A DNA stretch of 64,000 nt from Pleurodeles waltl (lineage: Eukaryota > Chordata > Amphibia > Caudata > Salamandridae), in NCBI RefSeq assembly GCF_031143425.1, contig NC_090450.1, forward strand, positions 217,073,442-217,137,441. The letters run 5' to 3'. How positions within the stretch are numbered: the first letter of the stretch is position 1; each line of letters starts with the position of its first letter. Made by a program: the position numbers and the translations under genes. The notes under the pieces were generated by a model, which was not told the origin of the DNA, made no database searches, and saw only the letters and a list, made by a program, of their open reading frames with translations. This document shows, in pieces, positions 12,050 through 22,800 of the stretch.

Positions 12050-12540
12050 GATTCTAGGTTTGTAGGAGCCTAGGATAGAAAGTTAGTTAGGTATACTAAT
12101 TAAGAATTCATTATTATTTTTTTAATAATTATGTCATTGATTAATAATTGTATAAATAATTACATTTTGAAAGTTATATATTTGGGGCAAGCTGGTGGGT
12201 TTGTAGGGGCAAGGGTTGGAAAGTTAATTAAGTAATAATTAATTAACGGTTAATTATTAATATATTATTAATTGTATACTACGGTGTTAACTACGTAAAT
12301 TGTTTTATTATTACATTTTTAGTTATATAGTAGGTGCAGAATGCTGAGTTTGTAGGGGTATTGAGTGGGAAGTTAATTAAGTAATAATTAGGTAACAACT
12401 AATTATTAATTTATTAACAATTATTTAATTGATTATCATTTATGTTATTTGTGTTGTACTTATTTATTTTTGTTATATTTTAAATATAGAATACTAGGTT
12501 GGTGAGGGTATAGTGTGGGAATTTAATTAAGTAATCAGTA
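12050..12540 (+). repeat. Degenerate ~150-bp tandem repeat, four units
   Basis: Each unit carries a version of TTTGTAGGGG, then (G)GGAAAGTTAATTAAG and a TAATAATTA-rich tail. Anchors lie at 12059, 12200, 12349 and about 12499, giving periods of 141, 149 and 150 bp. The units are strongly diverged, so the array is old. Confidence 0.7.
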
Positions 12541-13792
12541 AATAACTGTTTTTTCATGAATAATTATTAACTTGTTTAATATTCATGTAATTTTTTTTTT
12601 TTTTTTTTATATTTATGATTTTGTTTTGATTTTGATTAGTTAATATTGTTCCTATTAAAAGTTGTATATTTGTTGTAAACTAATAGGGTTATTCAAATAT
12701 GTTATGTGTTTGAAGTGAAGTACTTTCCCTACTCCTAAACAGAGTGGAATGCTTGAGACAAACAGTGTTGTTCTATAATAACGAAAAGGTCAAAATCCTT
12801 GGTTAGCCTATTGGTTGGTATAGTTAGTATGTCAGAGACTATTTTACATAAAAGTAATGATATTGACTATACAGTGCACAAACTAGAGTATCTTTCCCCG
12901 TTTTTAATTTAAATGACAATGATTCCCTCCTATAATATGCCTCATTATTAGTGGCCTGTAAATTTCAATGGGACTGGTAATTGGAGGAAGGTACTGGGTC
13001 CCTCAGAATTATACATTTTTGGTTTCACACACATATCTTGGCCTCTGAAAGCAGCTGAAATCCCCATGTGAAAATCAAAGAGAAAACGTATGAAAATCGG
13101 TATGGAAATGCCGAATCCTGCATACTGCTCAAAAACATGCAACCCCTGTCATTTCCATGCCCATGTAATTACGGGTAATCTTAGTAATGTTACTTCTATG
13201 ACAGGAAAATATTGTGGATTATTATGGGCTAAATATGTTGTGGGCCAATAATGGTGGTGTGGTCGATAAAGGGATAGCTTAGACAATTGCTACCCAATCA
13301 ATCGGGTTAGTATTGGCCACATCTATTAATAAAATGCAGCAGAGAAAGGCAACCTTTGCATTTGACATTTGCCCAATCACATCCTCAACTTTCTATAAAA
13401 CAAATAGATCTATCTAGAAGTGAAAGGTGCTCCAGAGATATGGTATGCAATTTAATTTGTTCAGATTAAGCCAAAAATTAGCCTCAAAACTGTTTGTTCT
13501 ACCTATATGAAGGTCTTTACAGAAATAAATCTGAAATATTGACTATGATTCCTGCCACAAATACCCCTCTGAATGCAAGACTTTATGAATTCTTGTTTAG
13601 GCAGCCTTTTTCACTTAGCTTTTGATGCCCAACAGTGCTATCATTTTCTAGAGCCATACATAGATTGATTCTGCCTACTTAAATTGACACCAGATAAAAG
13701 AGACCTTTTTTATTAGATTGTATACTTTTGCAGGGAATTCAAACATCTGGCCACTAATATATCTATTGGTCTAACCACAGTAAAGACTTTTA

Positions 13793-14683
13793 GGGGCATA
13801 TTTATACTCCGTTTGCGCCGAATTTGCGTCGTTTTTTTCAACGCAAATTCGACGCAAAACTAACTCCATATTTATACTTTGGCGTTAGACGCATCTAGCG
13901 CCAAAGTTCATGGAGTTAGCGTCATGTTTTGGCGTGAACACCTTCCTTGCGTTAATGAGATGCAAGGTAGGCGTTCCCGTCTTAAAAACTCCCAGGCATG
14001 TGCGTGGTATTTATACTCCCGGGCAAAAATCACGCCAGGGAGTGGGCGGGGCAAAAAACCCCGCATTTGCGCCTCTTTTTAACGCCTGGGTCAGGGCAGG
14101 CGTTAAGGGACCTGTGGGCACAGAATGAGCCCAGAGGTGCCCTCCCCTGCCCCCAGGGACACCCCCTGCCACCCTTGCCCACCCCAGGAGGACACCCAAG
14201 GATGGAGGGACCCATCCCAGGGAAGAAAAGGTAAGTTGTGGTAAGTATTTTTTTTTTTTTTTTTTTTTGTGGCATAGGGGGGCCTGATTGGTGCCCCCCT
14301 ACATGCCACTATGCTCAATGACCATGCCCAGGGGACATAAGTCCCCTGGGCATGGCCATTGGGCAAGGGGGCATGGCTCCTGTCTTTGCTAAGACAGGAG
14401 TCATGTTAATTCCGTCTGGGCGCCCAAAAAAAAATGGCGCAAATCGGGTTAAGACGATTTTTTTGCTTCAGCCTGACTTGCCTCATTTTGGGACGCCCAA
14501 ACGCCATTTTTCCCTAAGCCGGCGCTGCCTGGTGTACGTCGTTTTTTTTCACGCACACCTGGCAGCTAATTCAATAAATACGGCGCCCGCATGGCGCTTC
14601 AGAATAGCGTTAGCCGGCGCAAATTTTTATTTGGCCAAAACTGCGTTAGCGCAGTTTTGCGTCAAAAAGTATAAATATGGCCC
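13793..14683 (+). mobile_element. Harbinger-like non-autonomous element (0.9-kb family), copy A
   Basis: The element begins GGGGCATATTTATACTC and ends AGTATAAATATGGCCC, which are inverted terminal repeats. TTA lies on both sides (13790-13792 and 14684-14686), a perfect 3-bp target duplication of the PIF/Harbinger type. It has no transposase. Inside are many GCGCC/GACGCA words, a 21-bp-stem hairpin (14316-14361) and a T-run (14249-14270). The same family recurs reversed at 31490-32417. Confidence 0.85.
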
Positions 14684-14686
14684 TTA

Positions 14687-15627
14687 ATGTATTCCACTCA
14701 ATAGTTCTATGAGATGAGGCTAAATTTGATGCCTAAATTCATATTATTTCTTATCTAACTGCTAAGCTATCAGCCTCATTGTGCAAAAGCCTCTTATCCA
14801 AGGCATTCTGGCTTAAATTATGCTACTTTAGATTATGAAAAAACTTGAAGATAAAAGGTGCATGATAAAGGGGCACGATGGGTACATTATCGGTATGGGA
14901 TTTGACTTTGGCCACCTTAATGAGTAGCCCTGTTGAAGGAACAAACTGACCCTACCTCCAGAGCTACCAATGCTGGAGGTACAGCTAACTCCAAAGGTAG
15001 CGAAAATCTAGCCCATTAGGGTCCTCTAAGAAATGTGGAATTACCAGTGGATTTGTTATTTACAAGCCTGTTTCCTTGTAATTCCCCATTTCCCTCATAC
15101 TTTCAGATCAACGTTTTGAGTGTTTTAGCTGATGTCCCCGCTGATCTCATGATTCAGATGGGACAAGTAACTGTTTATATCAGAATTAAGAGGACCCAGA
15201 GTTCATCAGAGACCAAAATCATGTTGCTTTAAGTACAGATGTATTGTTGATTGGAATTCCAAGAAAATGAAAAGTTGCAGTAGGACATTTTTACAACCAA
15301 ATTTCTTGCAAATTGAAGATCACCATGATTTCATTGACATGACCTCATGTAGCTTTTCAGAGTGAAACCCATTCCAATCAAGTATTTTAAAGGCAATTAA
15401 AGTTCCCTTTCATTATCAATGGTGACTTCCAATCAACCATTACTGCAAATATGAACACTCAAAATCAGCCTAGTTAGGGGTATGAATAGTGCACAAAGAA
15501 AAACAACTTTGTTGACAAAATGCTCAGAGGAAAGTCCATGAGTTGTCTCTATCAAATTTGATTTCTCAAACATGTTTCTTAAGGCTACCTAAAACCATTC
15601 TCCCACACCACCCTTCTGAGGCGTACA
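14687..15627. other. Spacer with no recognisable gene
   Basis: No coding motif, RNA gene or clear repeat boundary is visible between copy A and the foldback element. The 65-codon frame at 15035-15232 has no recognisable domain. Confidence 0.5.
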
Positions 15628-15910
15628 GTCTTAAAATCGACTTCAAAATGTTGAGTAGCCAGAATATCATGGACAAAATATTGAGACTCAAAATGTATAC
15701 ATGGTAAGTATTTGTAGGTAAGTATGGGTTTATTTATCTCCAAATATACATGCCTTGAAATATAAATATTCTTTTAAGGTAGGTAAATGCGGTTTTAGGA
15801 ATAATAAGTCTGAACATACTTATATAAACTTACCTTCTTGATGTGTTGGTTTTAAATATTTTGACTATAATATTTTGGTAGTATGATGTTTCTGTAGTCG
15901 ATATTCTGAC
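15628..15910. mobile_element. Foldback element with ~80-bp inverted arms
   Basis: The left arm (from GTCTTAAAATCGACTTCAAA) and the reverse complement of the right arm (GTCAGAATATCGACTACAGA) match imperfectly over about 80 bases, through shared CAAAATATT and GGTAAGT blocks. The arms are separated by roughly 120 bases. No target duplication is obvious. It is probably a decayed MITE of unknown superfamily. Confidence 0.55.
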
Positions 15911-16044
15911 ATGCAGCCCCCTTCTTAAGGGCTAGTTCAATTTTGGATGCTTGAAATACACCAAATGTTTTCCTCTCTCTATAGGGGACTTGTGTTTCCT
16001 GACTTGCACAAATAAATCTCCTAAATTGCACATTCCACTATCTA

Positions 16045-17331
16045 TGGCCTCCTTTGGATCACAGAGATGGGGACCAGGAGGGAAAAACATCAATTCTTTG
16101 CATGCACACACAACATATTCATTACATGAGCTCCCCATACAAACACATTCAGACGCATGCACAACACAAACTCATCCATTCACACCACAGACACGCCCAT
16201 GTACAAAACAAGCTGATCCAATCACATTGCAGAAATGCCCATGCACTCTACAAACACACCCACTCACATGACAGCCTCTTGCTTTCACCCCTCGGAGTCC
16301 CTGAGAAGGAGCCATCCAGTAGCTGTTCCAAAGCCATGCAAGACTTGGAAATCTCTATGGCCATTTGGATAGCAAGGCCATAAAAGGCCACATCTCAGAC
16401 CATGCCTTGCTTGGTAATCTGGCTCCTGAAGCCACAGCAGCAAGACCTCCAGAGATTTCTGACATACCTGCATCAGTTAATCCAAGTCCTGCCCAGCACC
16501 TGCATTACTCCTTCAGTTTCTGCAAAAGTAACACAGGTGTGTGATGTGATTTCTCTAAAGGAAATAGAAAAGAGAGAGAAGTACCCATTAAGCAGCATGT
16601 GCGCACATGTTTGTGCAATTCTAGACTGCAGAGCGCCTAGCAAAAATGCACAGATTAAAGACTGAAAGCATTGCTAGTTGGCACAGATAAAAGACTGACA
16701 GCATTGCTACTTTGCACAGATAAAGACTGTCAGCATTGCTACTTGACACAGAAAAAAACCGCTAGCCTGAATCTAGAAATTGGTGGAATTGTACATTGCA
16801 GCATATTTTGGGTCCATATGCATACCGGCAATGAGGCTGGTACAAGGGTTGGTTCTTTCAAGGCACAAGAGTATAAAGCAAGCCAAAGATCAAGCTATGC
16901 AATAACAAAAGTGTATTGGTATGACTGTGGTGGGCAGCAGCATCCATGTATGAGTGATTGGTGCGAATGAGATTGCCCATAGTGTCAATGAGGTGTGAAT
17001 GAGAACCAGGGAACCTACACTCCAGCTCTGTAGTAAGAGTTTCCAGCCACAACCAGCCCTTATCCCACCAATCGAGTTGGCTACCTTACAATATTCAACC
17101 CTAGTACGCAATGGCACTAGAGAACCTAGCAATCTACACTCTAACTGTCTCACAGTACCAGGTATCCAGCATCATTACTATAAATTCTTATTTCAAGCAC
17201 AATCAGGAGTAGATCAGATTAACAAATACTATATTTTCCAGAAATCTGGCAACTCCAGAATACCAGTCCACACACCTGCCCACAACACAGCATTTCCTAA
17301 GAACAAGACACCTAGAAAGTAGACACAGGCA
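16045..17331 (+). repeat. 5' LTR of the Ty3/gypsy element
   Basis: It starts TGGCCTCC and ends CACAGGCA, aligning with 21547-22800 over its whole length. It contains a CACACC/CACTCA-rich degenerate tandem region (about 16110-16270) and a short triplicated block GCATTGCTA...CACAGATAAA (16665-16750). The exact left boundary is inferred from where homology to the other LTR begins. Confidence 0.75.
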
Positions 17332-17359
17332 AACCTAGCATCAGTTTAGTCCTGTTTGA

Positions 17360-18111
17360 GTGGTTCCATTGGAACCTAAGAAGTATACAGTCTTCATGTG
17401 TCAGTGTAAATTACCCATCCTATGTAAACCTCTAGCTATCTCACATGAGCAATCCAAACCCTCTTTTGTACTGTTGTATTTAGGTGGTAAAGCGTCAATG
17501 TGGTCCATTCCACTAATAGAAATATATGATCCAGTAATATACCATTTTGATACCTTCTGCAGGGAGATGCAAAACTGTTCGATAGAAAGGCAAAAATGTT
17601 GTCCTTGGATAAGGAATCATTAACCCTGAAACATAGATTTCAGGATCTCCTCTCCTACATTATCACAATTAATAGGCTTGTGGTAGGAAATGACAGTCCA
17701 GAAGAAAAAACAAGTTCTATGTTTAATCAGGGTCTACTGCGGGAGTTGAAGGATGTGTTGGCCCAAGTCATCAATCTCCCTACTGACTGCGAAGAGTTGA
17801 TTTTACTTAAGGTCCAACTAGATTACCTGATATCTCAAAGATAGAGTGACAGAAACAAGATAGACTCCCAAGTGTTGTTTGTACGACCTAGTAAGTCTTC
17901 TGCTGAAGATACCTTGAGAGCATCTGGTGTGGAATCCTTGCAAGTAGTGGGAGTACGAGGTCCCATAACTTCAGTAGAAAGGGAGAGACATAGAAAACTC
18001 AAGATATGTTTATACAGTGGTCGTAGAGGTCATTTTACAAAGGATTGTAGGTTAAGGGTGAAAACCCTAGAAACCAAGACCATGGTCAAGTTAGGCAGTT
18101 GTCATGGCTGA
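17360..18111 (+). pseudogene. Ty3/gypsy gag
   Basis: Capsid-like coding is split over three reading frames (17360-17623, 17596-17844 and 17872-18111), so at least two frameshifts or stops interrupt it. The product would form the cytoplasmic particle that packages element RNA. Near 18007-18050 the sequence CLYSGRRGHFTKDC is a CCHC zinc knuckle whose second Cys is Ser. The gene lies directly after the 5' LTR and before protease remnants, as expected. Confidence 0.7.
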
Positions 18112-18299
18112 CCAACTTAAACACTCTCTGGAGTCAAAAAACGGAACCTCTTGAGTATGCTGCAGGTTCCATACCCAACAATATGCACAATATAGACCTT
18201 AGGCCAGGTGGCAAATGCATTGCAAAGCACAGTTGCACATCTGAATGTTCTAGCAGAGTTCATGCTCCCAAATGGCAAGCATGTGCAAGTGTTGGCATA

Positions 18300-21200
18300 A
18301 CTTGGCACCAGAAAGTTTGTAGATCAGACATTTTCAATTCAAATGCAACTTATTTTGACTATACCTAAACCAGTGAATTCCGTGGATGCTTGTGCTCTAG
18401 CTTCAGGGCCCATATGCTACCATATGCAGGAAATAACTTTGAACATTGGCACCATCCATGCGGAAACGATTCAATTTGATAACATTGATGTACCACAGTT
18501 TATGTGAATTTTAGGGATGCCATGGTTCACTCTCCGTGACCCATTGGTGCTTTCGTCCATACTCTCAATAGAGCTATACTCCGGTTGAGGTGCCTCAGAA
18601 CTCAGGAACAGGGGGACCTGCTACGTTTTTATCACATGGTAGTGTGCCTTCGCAAATTTGTTGCATAAACATCCTTTATGTTTGTTACGCCATTTATAAG
18701 GTGCTATTTGACAAAAAAGAAGCCAATCAATTACATCCACATCGCGACCATGACTGTTGCATAGACTTAATCCCTGTGCAATCAGTGAACCAGAAACTGA
18801 ACATCTGAAGCTCTATATAGAGGAAAACCAAGCTTCTAGATTTAATCGGCCTTCCCAGTCTCCACCCTCCTCTCCTTTCTTCTTTAACCCCCCAAAACAG
18901 AAGGGACTTGTGTTCCTATATCAACTCGCATGCCATAAATAAAGTAACTGTAAAATAAATGGTACGCATTACCGTTAATCCCTATCCTGCTGGATCAAGT
19001 TAAAAAGGTGCTAATTTTCACTAAACTTGATCTCCAGCAAGCATGTCATCTAGCCAGAGTCTGACATGGCGACGAGTGGCAGACCACGTTTCAGTCTAAG
19101 TTCAGGCTCTTTGGTTATCAGGTGATGCCCTTTGAACCCTGCAATGCCTGGGCCATCTTTCAGTACTTTATGGATGATGTTTTAGAAGGCTATCTAGATT
19201 TGTTCTGCATCATCTGTATTGACAATATCCTCATTTATTCAAACACAGTAGATGAACACATAGAACATGTGCTAACAGTGTTGGCTCATCTTCAGCATTA
19301 TCATTTGTTCGCCAAACTTGAGAAGTGCTTATTTCACGTTCCCAAGATTGAGTTTTGGGTTACGTCACAAGCCTGAAGGAATCTAAATGGGTTAGCAGCA
19401 AGGTTTAAGTGATTCTCCAGTGGCCAGCACCTACAAAGGTGAATAGCTTGAAAACCTTTATAGGCATTTCTACAAAAGATTCATAAAGGTTTTTTCCACC
19501 ACAGGCCATCCCTTAACTAGGCTGTTTCATAAAGAGATCCCTTTTCAGCAGCTCTGAGAAACCCACCAACCCACCGAAGAGCTGAAAACACGTTTGTGGA
19601 GGCACTGATCCTACAATATCCAGATTATCATCTTACAATTTATACTGGAAATGGATGCTTCCAACTCAGCATTAGGATCTGTATTGTCCCAAAGATATCC
19701 TGAGTCAGGACAGATACACTCTGTGGCACACTTCTCTCAAAAGCTGACAATTTGTGAGATTAACTACAAAAAATCCAAAAAGGAATTATTAGAAACAAAA
19801 CAAGTGTTTGAAGAATGGCACCATTACTTCATGGGGGCAAGAATTACCATTTGAATATACAATTGCTAATATCACCCCATGCTCTTACTCTTACTCTGCG
19901 CTAATTGCTCTGGTATTTATTATTCTCTGATTTGGATTTTTATATAGCCTACAGGCCGGGAGTACAAAATTGCTAGGCAGAAATCTTATCACAGTCTTAT
20001 GACACACGAGAAGGAAAACAACTCATTCTACAAAAAGGGTCACATTGTCCAAAGTTGAAGAACCCTAGATAGCCGTTGTAAACAAACATTTCCTGAGTGA
20101 CCTTGCAGCACGATTAAAAACCATACACTTGATTGAGTGGTTAAAGGCTGATTAGACTCATTCAGAAAACAAAGGGTTATGGAATAATGACCACACTCTT
20201 TATGTACCATTCACCATTCTCCAACACTATGCCATACAGCTGGCAAATGATTCAGATCTGGTAGATCACCTGGGGGGTCACAAAGAACTGCGTACCACAA
20301 AACCAGTTACTTTTGGTGGCCTTTTGTTTGTTCTGATGTAGAACAATACATGAGAACCTGCCCCATCTATGCTCAGAAAAAATCAATCACACTAAAGCTG
20401 GTAGGCTTACTCCACCAAATTCCCATTCCAGCAGCTCCATGGCATACAGTGTTGGTGGATTTTGTAGTTGAGTTACACTGAGTCAATAGCACACAGTAAT
20501 CCTAGAGGTGGTAGACCACTTGACCAAACTGGGCCATTTTATTGACTTACACAACTACCTACTGCTTTGGAATTAGCACAAACATTTGCCAACACACTAT
20601 CAAACTGCATTGAATACCTAGTGTACTACTTATAACCAATAGGGGTTCCAAGGTTACCTCTCAGTTTTGGCAACAGTTATGTAAAACTTTACACACTGAC
20701 ATTTGCCTGTCTACCAGTTATCATCCTGAGACAGACGGTATGACGGAGCACCTGAACCAGACCTTGGAGCAATATCTGTGTGGCACAGCCTTACAACATG
20801 GGGATGACTGGTCACAATATCTATGGATGGCAGAATTCTTATACAACAAAGCATGCCACATTAAAGTGCTCCACGATCTATTGCCTAATAGGTTTTCACC
20901 CAGACTTATTGCCTTGCACTCAACCACAGAAGTCACATGTACCCAGTGTAGACATTTGCTTACAGTATTGAAAGATGCTAGAAAACACTTAAGAGATGCT
21001 CAACAAACCACCAAAAGATATGCTGCCAAGAAACGCTCCCTCAAACTTCAAATCAAATAGGAGATAAAATATGGCTAGCAGCCAAACACCTCAACCTGCG
21101 AGGAAACCAAACACTATAATCATGATTCATAGGGCCATTCACAATAACAACAATCCGGAAATTGTCACAGTCAAACTAGATCTGCCATTGACTTTGAGAG

Positions 21201-21485
21201 TCCATCCAGATTTCAATTTCTCTCAGTCAAAGCCATGCCGTCCTAAAAAAAAGACTGCAATCTCCTTCACCACCGATCGCTGTTGACAGTAAGTGGGAAT
21301 TTGAAGTGAAACAAGTCCTAGATTCAAAACTCACTTGAAAGCATCTTTACAATTTGTGGATTGGAAAGGGTATGGACCCAAAGAATGGCCTTGGGAACCC
21401 GCCTCTTACCTCGTTCATGCCCTTTGGTTTGTCACTAAATTCTACCACACTCACCTGAGCAAGCCTAAACCATTGTCAAGAGTGT
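18300..21485 (+). pseudogene. Ty3/gypsy pol: protease, RT, RNase H, integrase, chromodomain
   Basis: The protease C-terminus shows as LGMPWFTLRDP near 18511-18545. Reverse transcriptase runs about 18990-19376, with FTKLDLQ and the degraded polymerase box CIDN (about 19215-19226) where family members carry a YxDD box. RNase H starts MDASNSALGSVLSQR at 19651. Integrase appears around 20340-21060; the usual DRG motif reads NRG (near 20638), and NQTLEQYL lies near 20755. A chromodomain-like segment (FVDWKGYGPKEWPWEPAS, about 21352-21405) ends the gene. Many stops separate these pieces. This polyprotein would copy element RNA and integrate the DNA in the nucleus; this copy cannot. Confidence 0.82.
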
Positions 21486-21546
21486 AAATCCTGCAAGAGG
21501 GTCTTGTCAGTACCCACCAAGTCCCTGTAGTGCATTGCGTCATATA

Positions 21547-22800
21547 TGGCCCGCATTGGACCAGCGAGATGGGGGCCTAGAGAGAGAAACAAAAAATCAT
21601 TACACCACACATCCTTTACATGCACTCTCCATAAAAACAGTCATAGGCACATGCACAACACAAACTCGTCCAGTCACACCACAGACACACCAATGCACAA
21701 CGCAAGCTCATCCAATCACATCACAGACACACCCACTCACATTGCAAGCACACCCACTCACATTGCAGACACACCCATGCACACTACAGAGACACCCACT
21801 TATCCGACAGCCTCACACTTTCACCCATCCCAGTACCTGAGAAGCAGCCACCCGATTGGTGGTTCCAAAGTCACGTAAGACTTAGAAGTCTCAGTGCCCA
21901 TCTTAGATGGCAAGTACATAGAAGGCCACACCTTGGACCATGCCTTGCTTGGCAGTCCGGCTCCTGCAACAACAAGACCTCCAAAGTCTCCTGACTTACC
22001 TGCATTGGTAGCACAGCACCAGTATCTCTCCTTTAGCTTCAGAAATGGTAACTCCAGGGTTCCAACGTGACTACCCTAAAGGCGAAAGAAGAGAGAGACA
22101 AGTACACATTAAGCAAGCGTGTGCACATGAGTTTGCACAATTCTAGAATATAGAGAGCAAAGAAAAAAGTCACAGATAAAAGCCTGCAAGCCTTGCTACT
22201 TGGCACAGTTAAAAGACTGCAAGGATTGCTACTTGGCACAGATAGAGACTGCAAGTCTGAATGTAGAACTTGGTGGAACTGTACATTGCAGTTAATTTTA
22301 GGGCCATTTGCATTACAGCAACAAGGCTGATAAAAGGGTTGGTTCTTTCGAGGCACACAAGTTTAAAACAAGCCCAAGCTCAAGACATGCATTTTCAGAG
22401 TGTATTGGAATGACTGTGGTGGGCGGAAGCATCCATGTATGAGTGATTAGTGTGAATGAGATTGCCCATAGTGCAAATGAGGTTGAATGAGAACCAGTGA
22501 ACCTACACTTCAGCTCTGAATTAAGAGCTTCCAACCACAACCCATCCTTATCCCACCAAATTGAGTTAGCTCCCTTACAATAATCAGCCCTAGTATGTCA
22601 TGAAACTAAAGAACCTAGTAATATACACTGCTATCGTCCCACAATACCAGGTACCCAGAATCATTAGTAAGCACAATCAGGTGTAGATCAGATTAACAAA
22701 TACTCTGTTTTCCTGGAATTCAGAGACTCCAGAGTGCCAGTCCACACACCACAACACAGCTTTTCCTAAGGACAAGGCACTTGGAGGGCGGACACAGGCA
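21547..22800 (+). repeat. 3' LTR of the Ty3/gypsy element
   Basis: It starts TGGCCCGC and ends GACACAGGCA, matching the 5' LTR. The CACACCCACTCACAT tandem region is longer and cleaner here (about 21650-21800), so the two LTRs have changed copy number independently. Confidence 0.75.

Larger units (their letters stand above)
8947..13792. other. AT-rich non-coding stretch
   Basis: No gene is recognised. Reading frames are short and lack motifs. The stretch holds a 22-bp tandem duplication (10591-10634), a zone rich in AATATCG-type words (11730-11910), a degenerate roughly 150-bp tandem repeat (12050-12540) and a T-run near 12590-12609. Decayed transposon fragments are likely but not identifiable by eye. 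Confidence 0.6.
16045..22800 (+). mobile_element. Ty3/gypsy retrotransposon with chromodomain, decayed
   Basis: Two diverged direct repeats (16045-17331 and 21547-22800) flank a 4.2-kb interior. The interior reads gag, protease, reverse transcriptase, RNase H, integrase and chromodomain in that order on the plus strand. This is the chromovirus order of Ty3/gypsy (Metaviridae). Stops, frameshifts and substituted active-site residues occur throughout. No target duplication is clear and the LTRs differ at many positions, so the insertion is old. Confidence 0.85.

Noticed and set aside
14103..14366. Similar short peptides (MPNGHAQGT...) in both 0.9-kb elements as a conserved gene
   Set aside because: The similarity is explained by the shared internal hairpin and family relationship, and the frames are not maintained beyond it.
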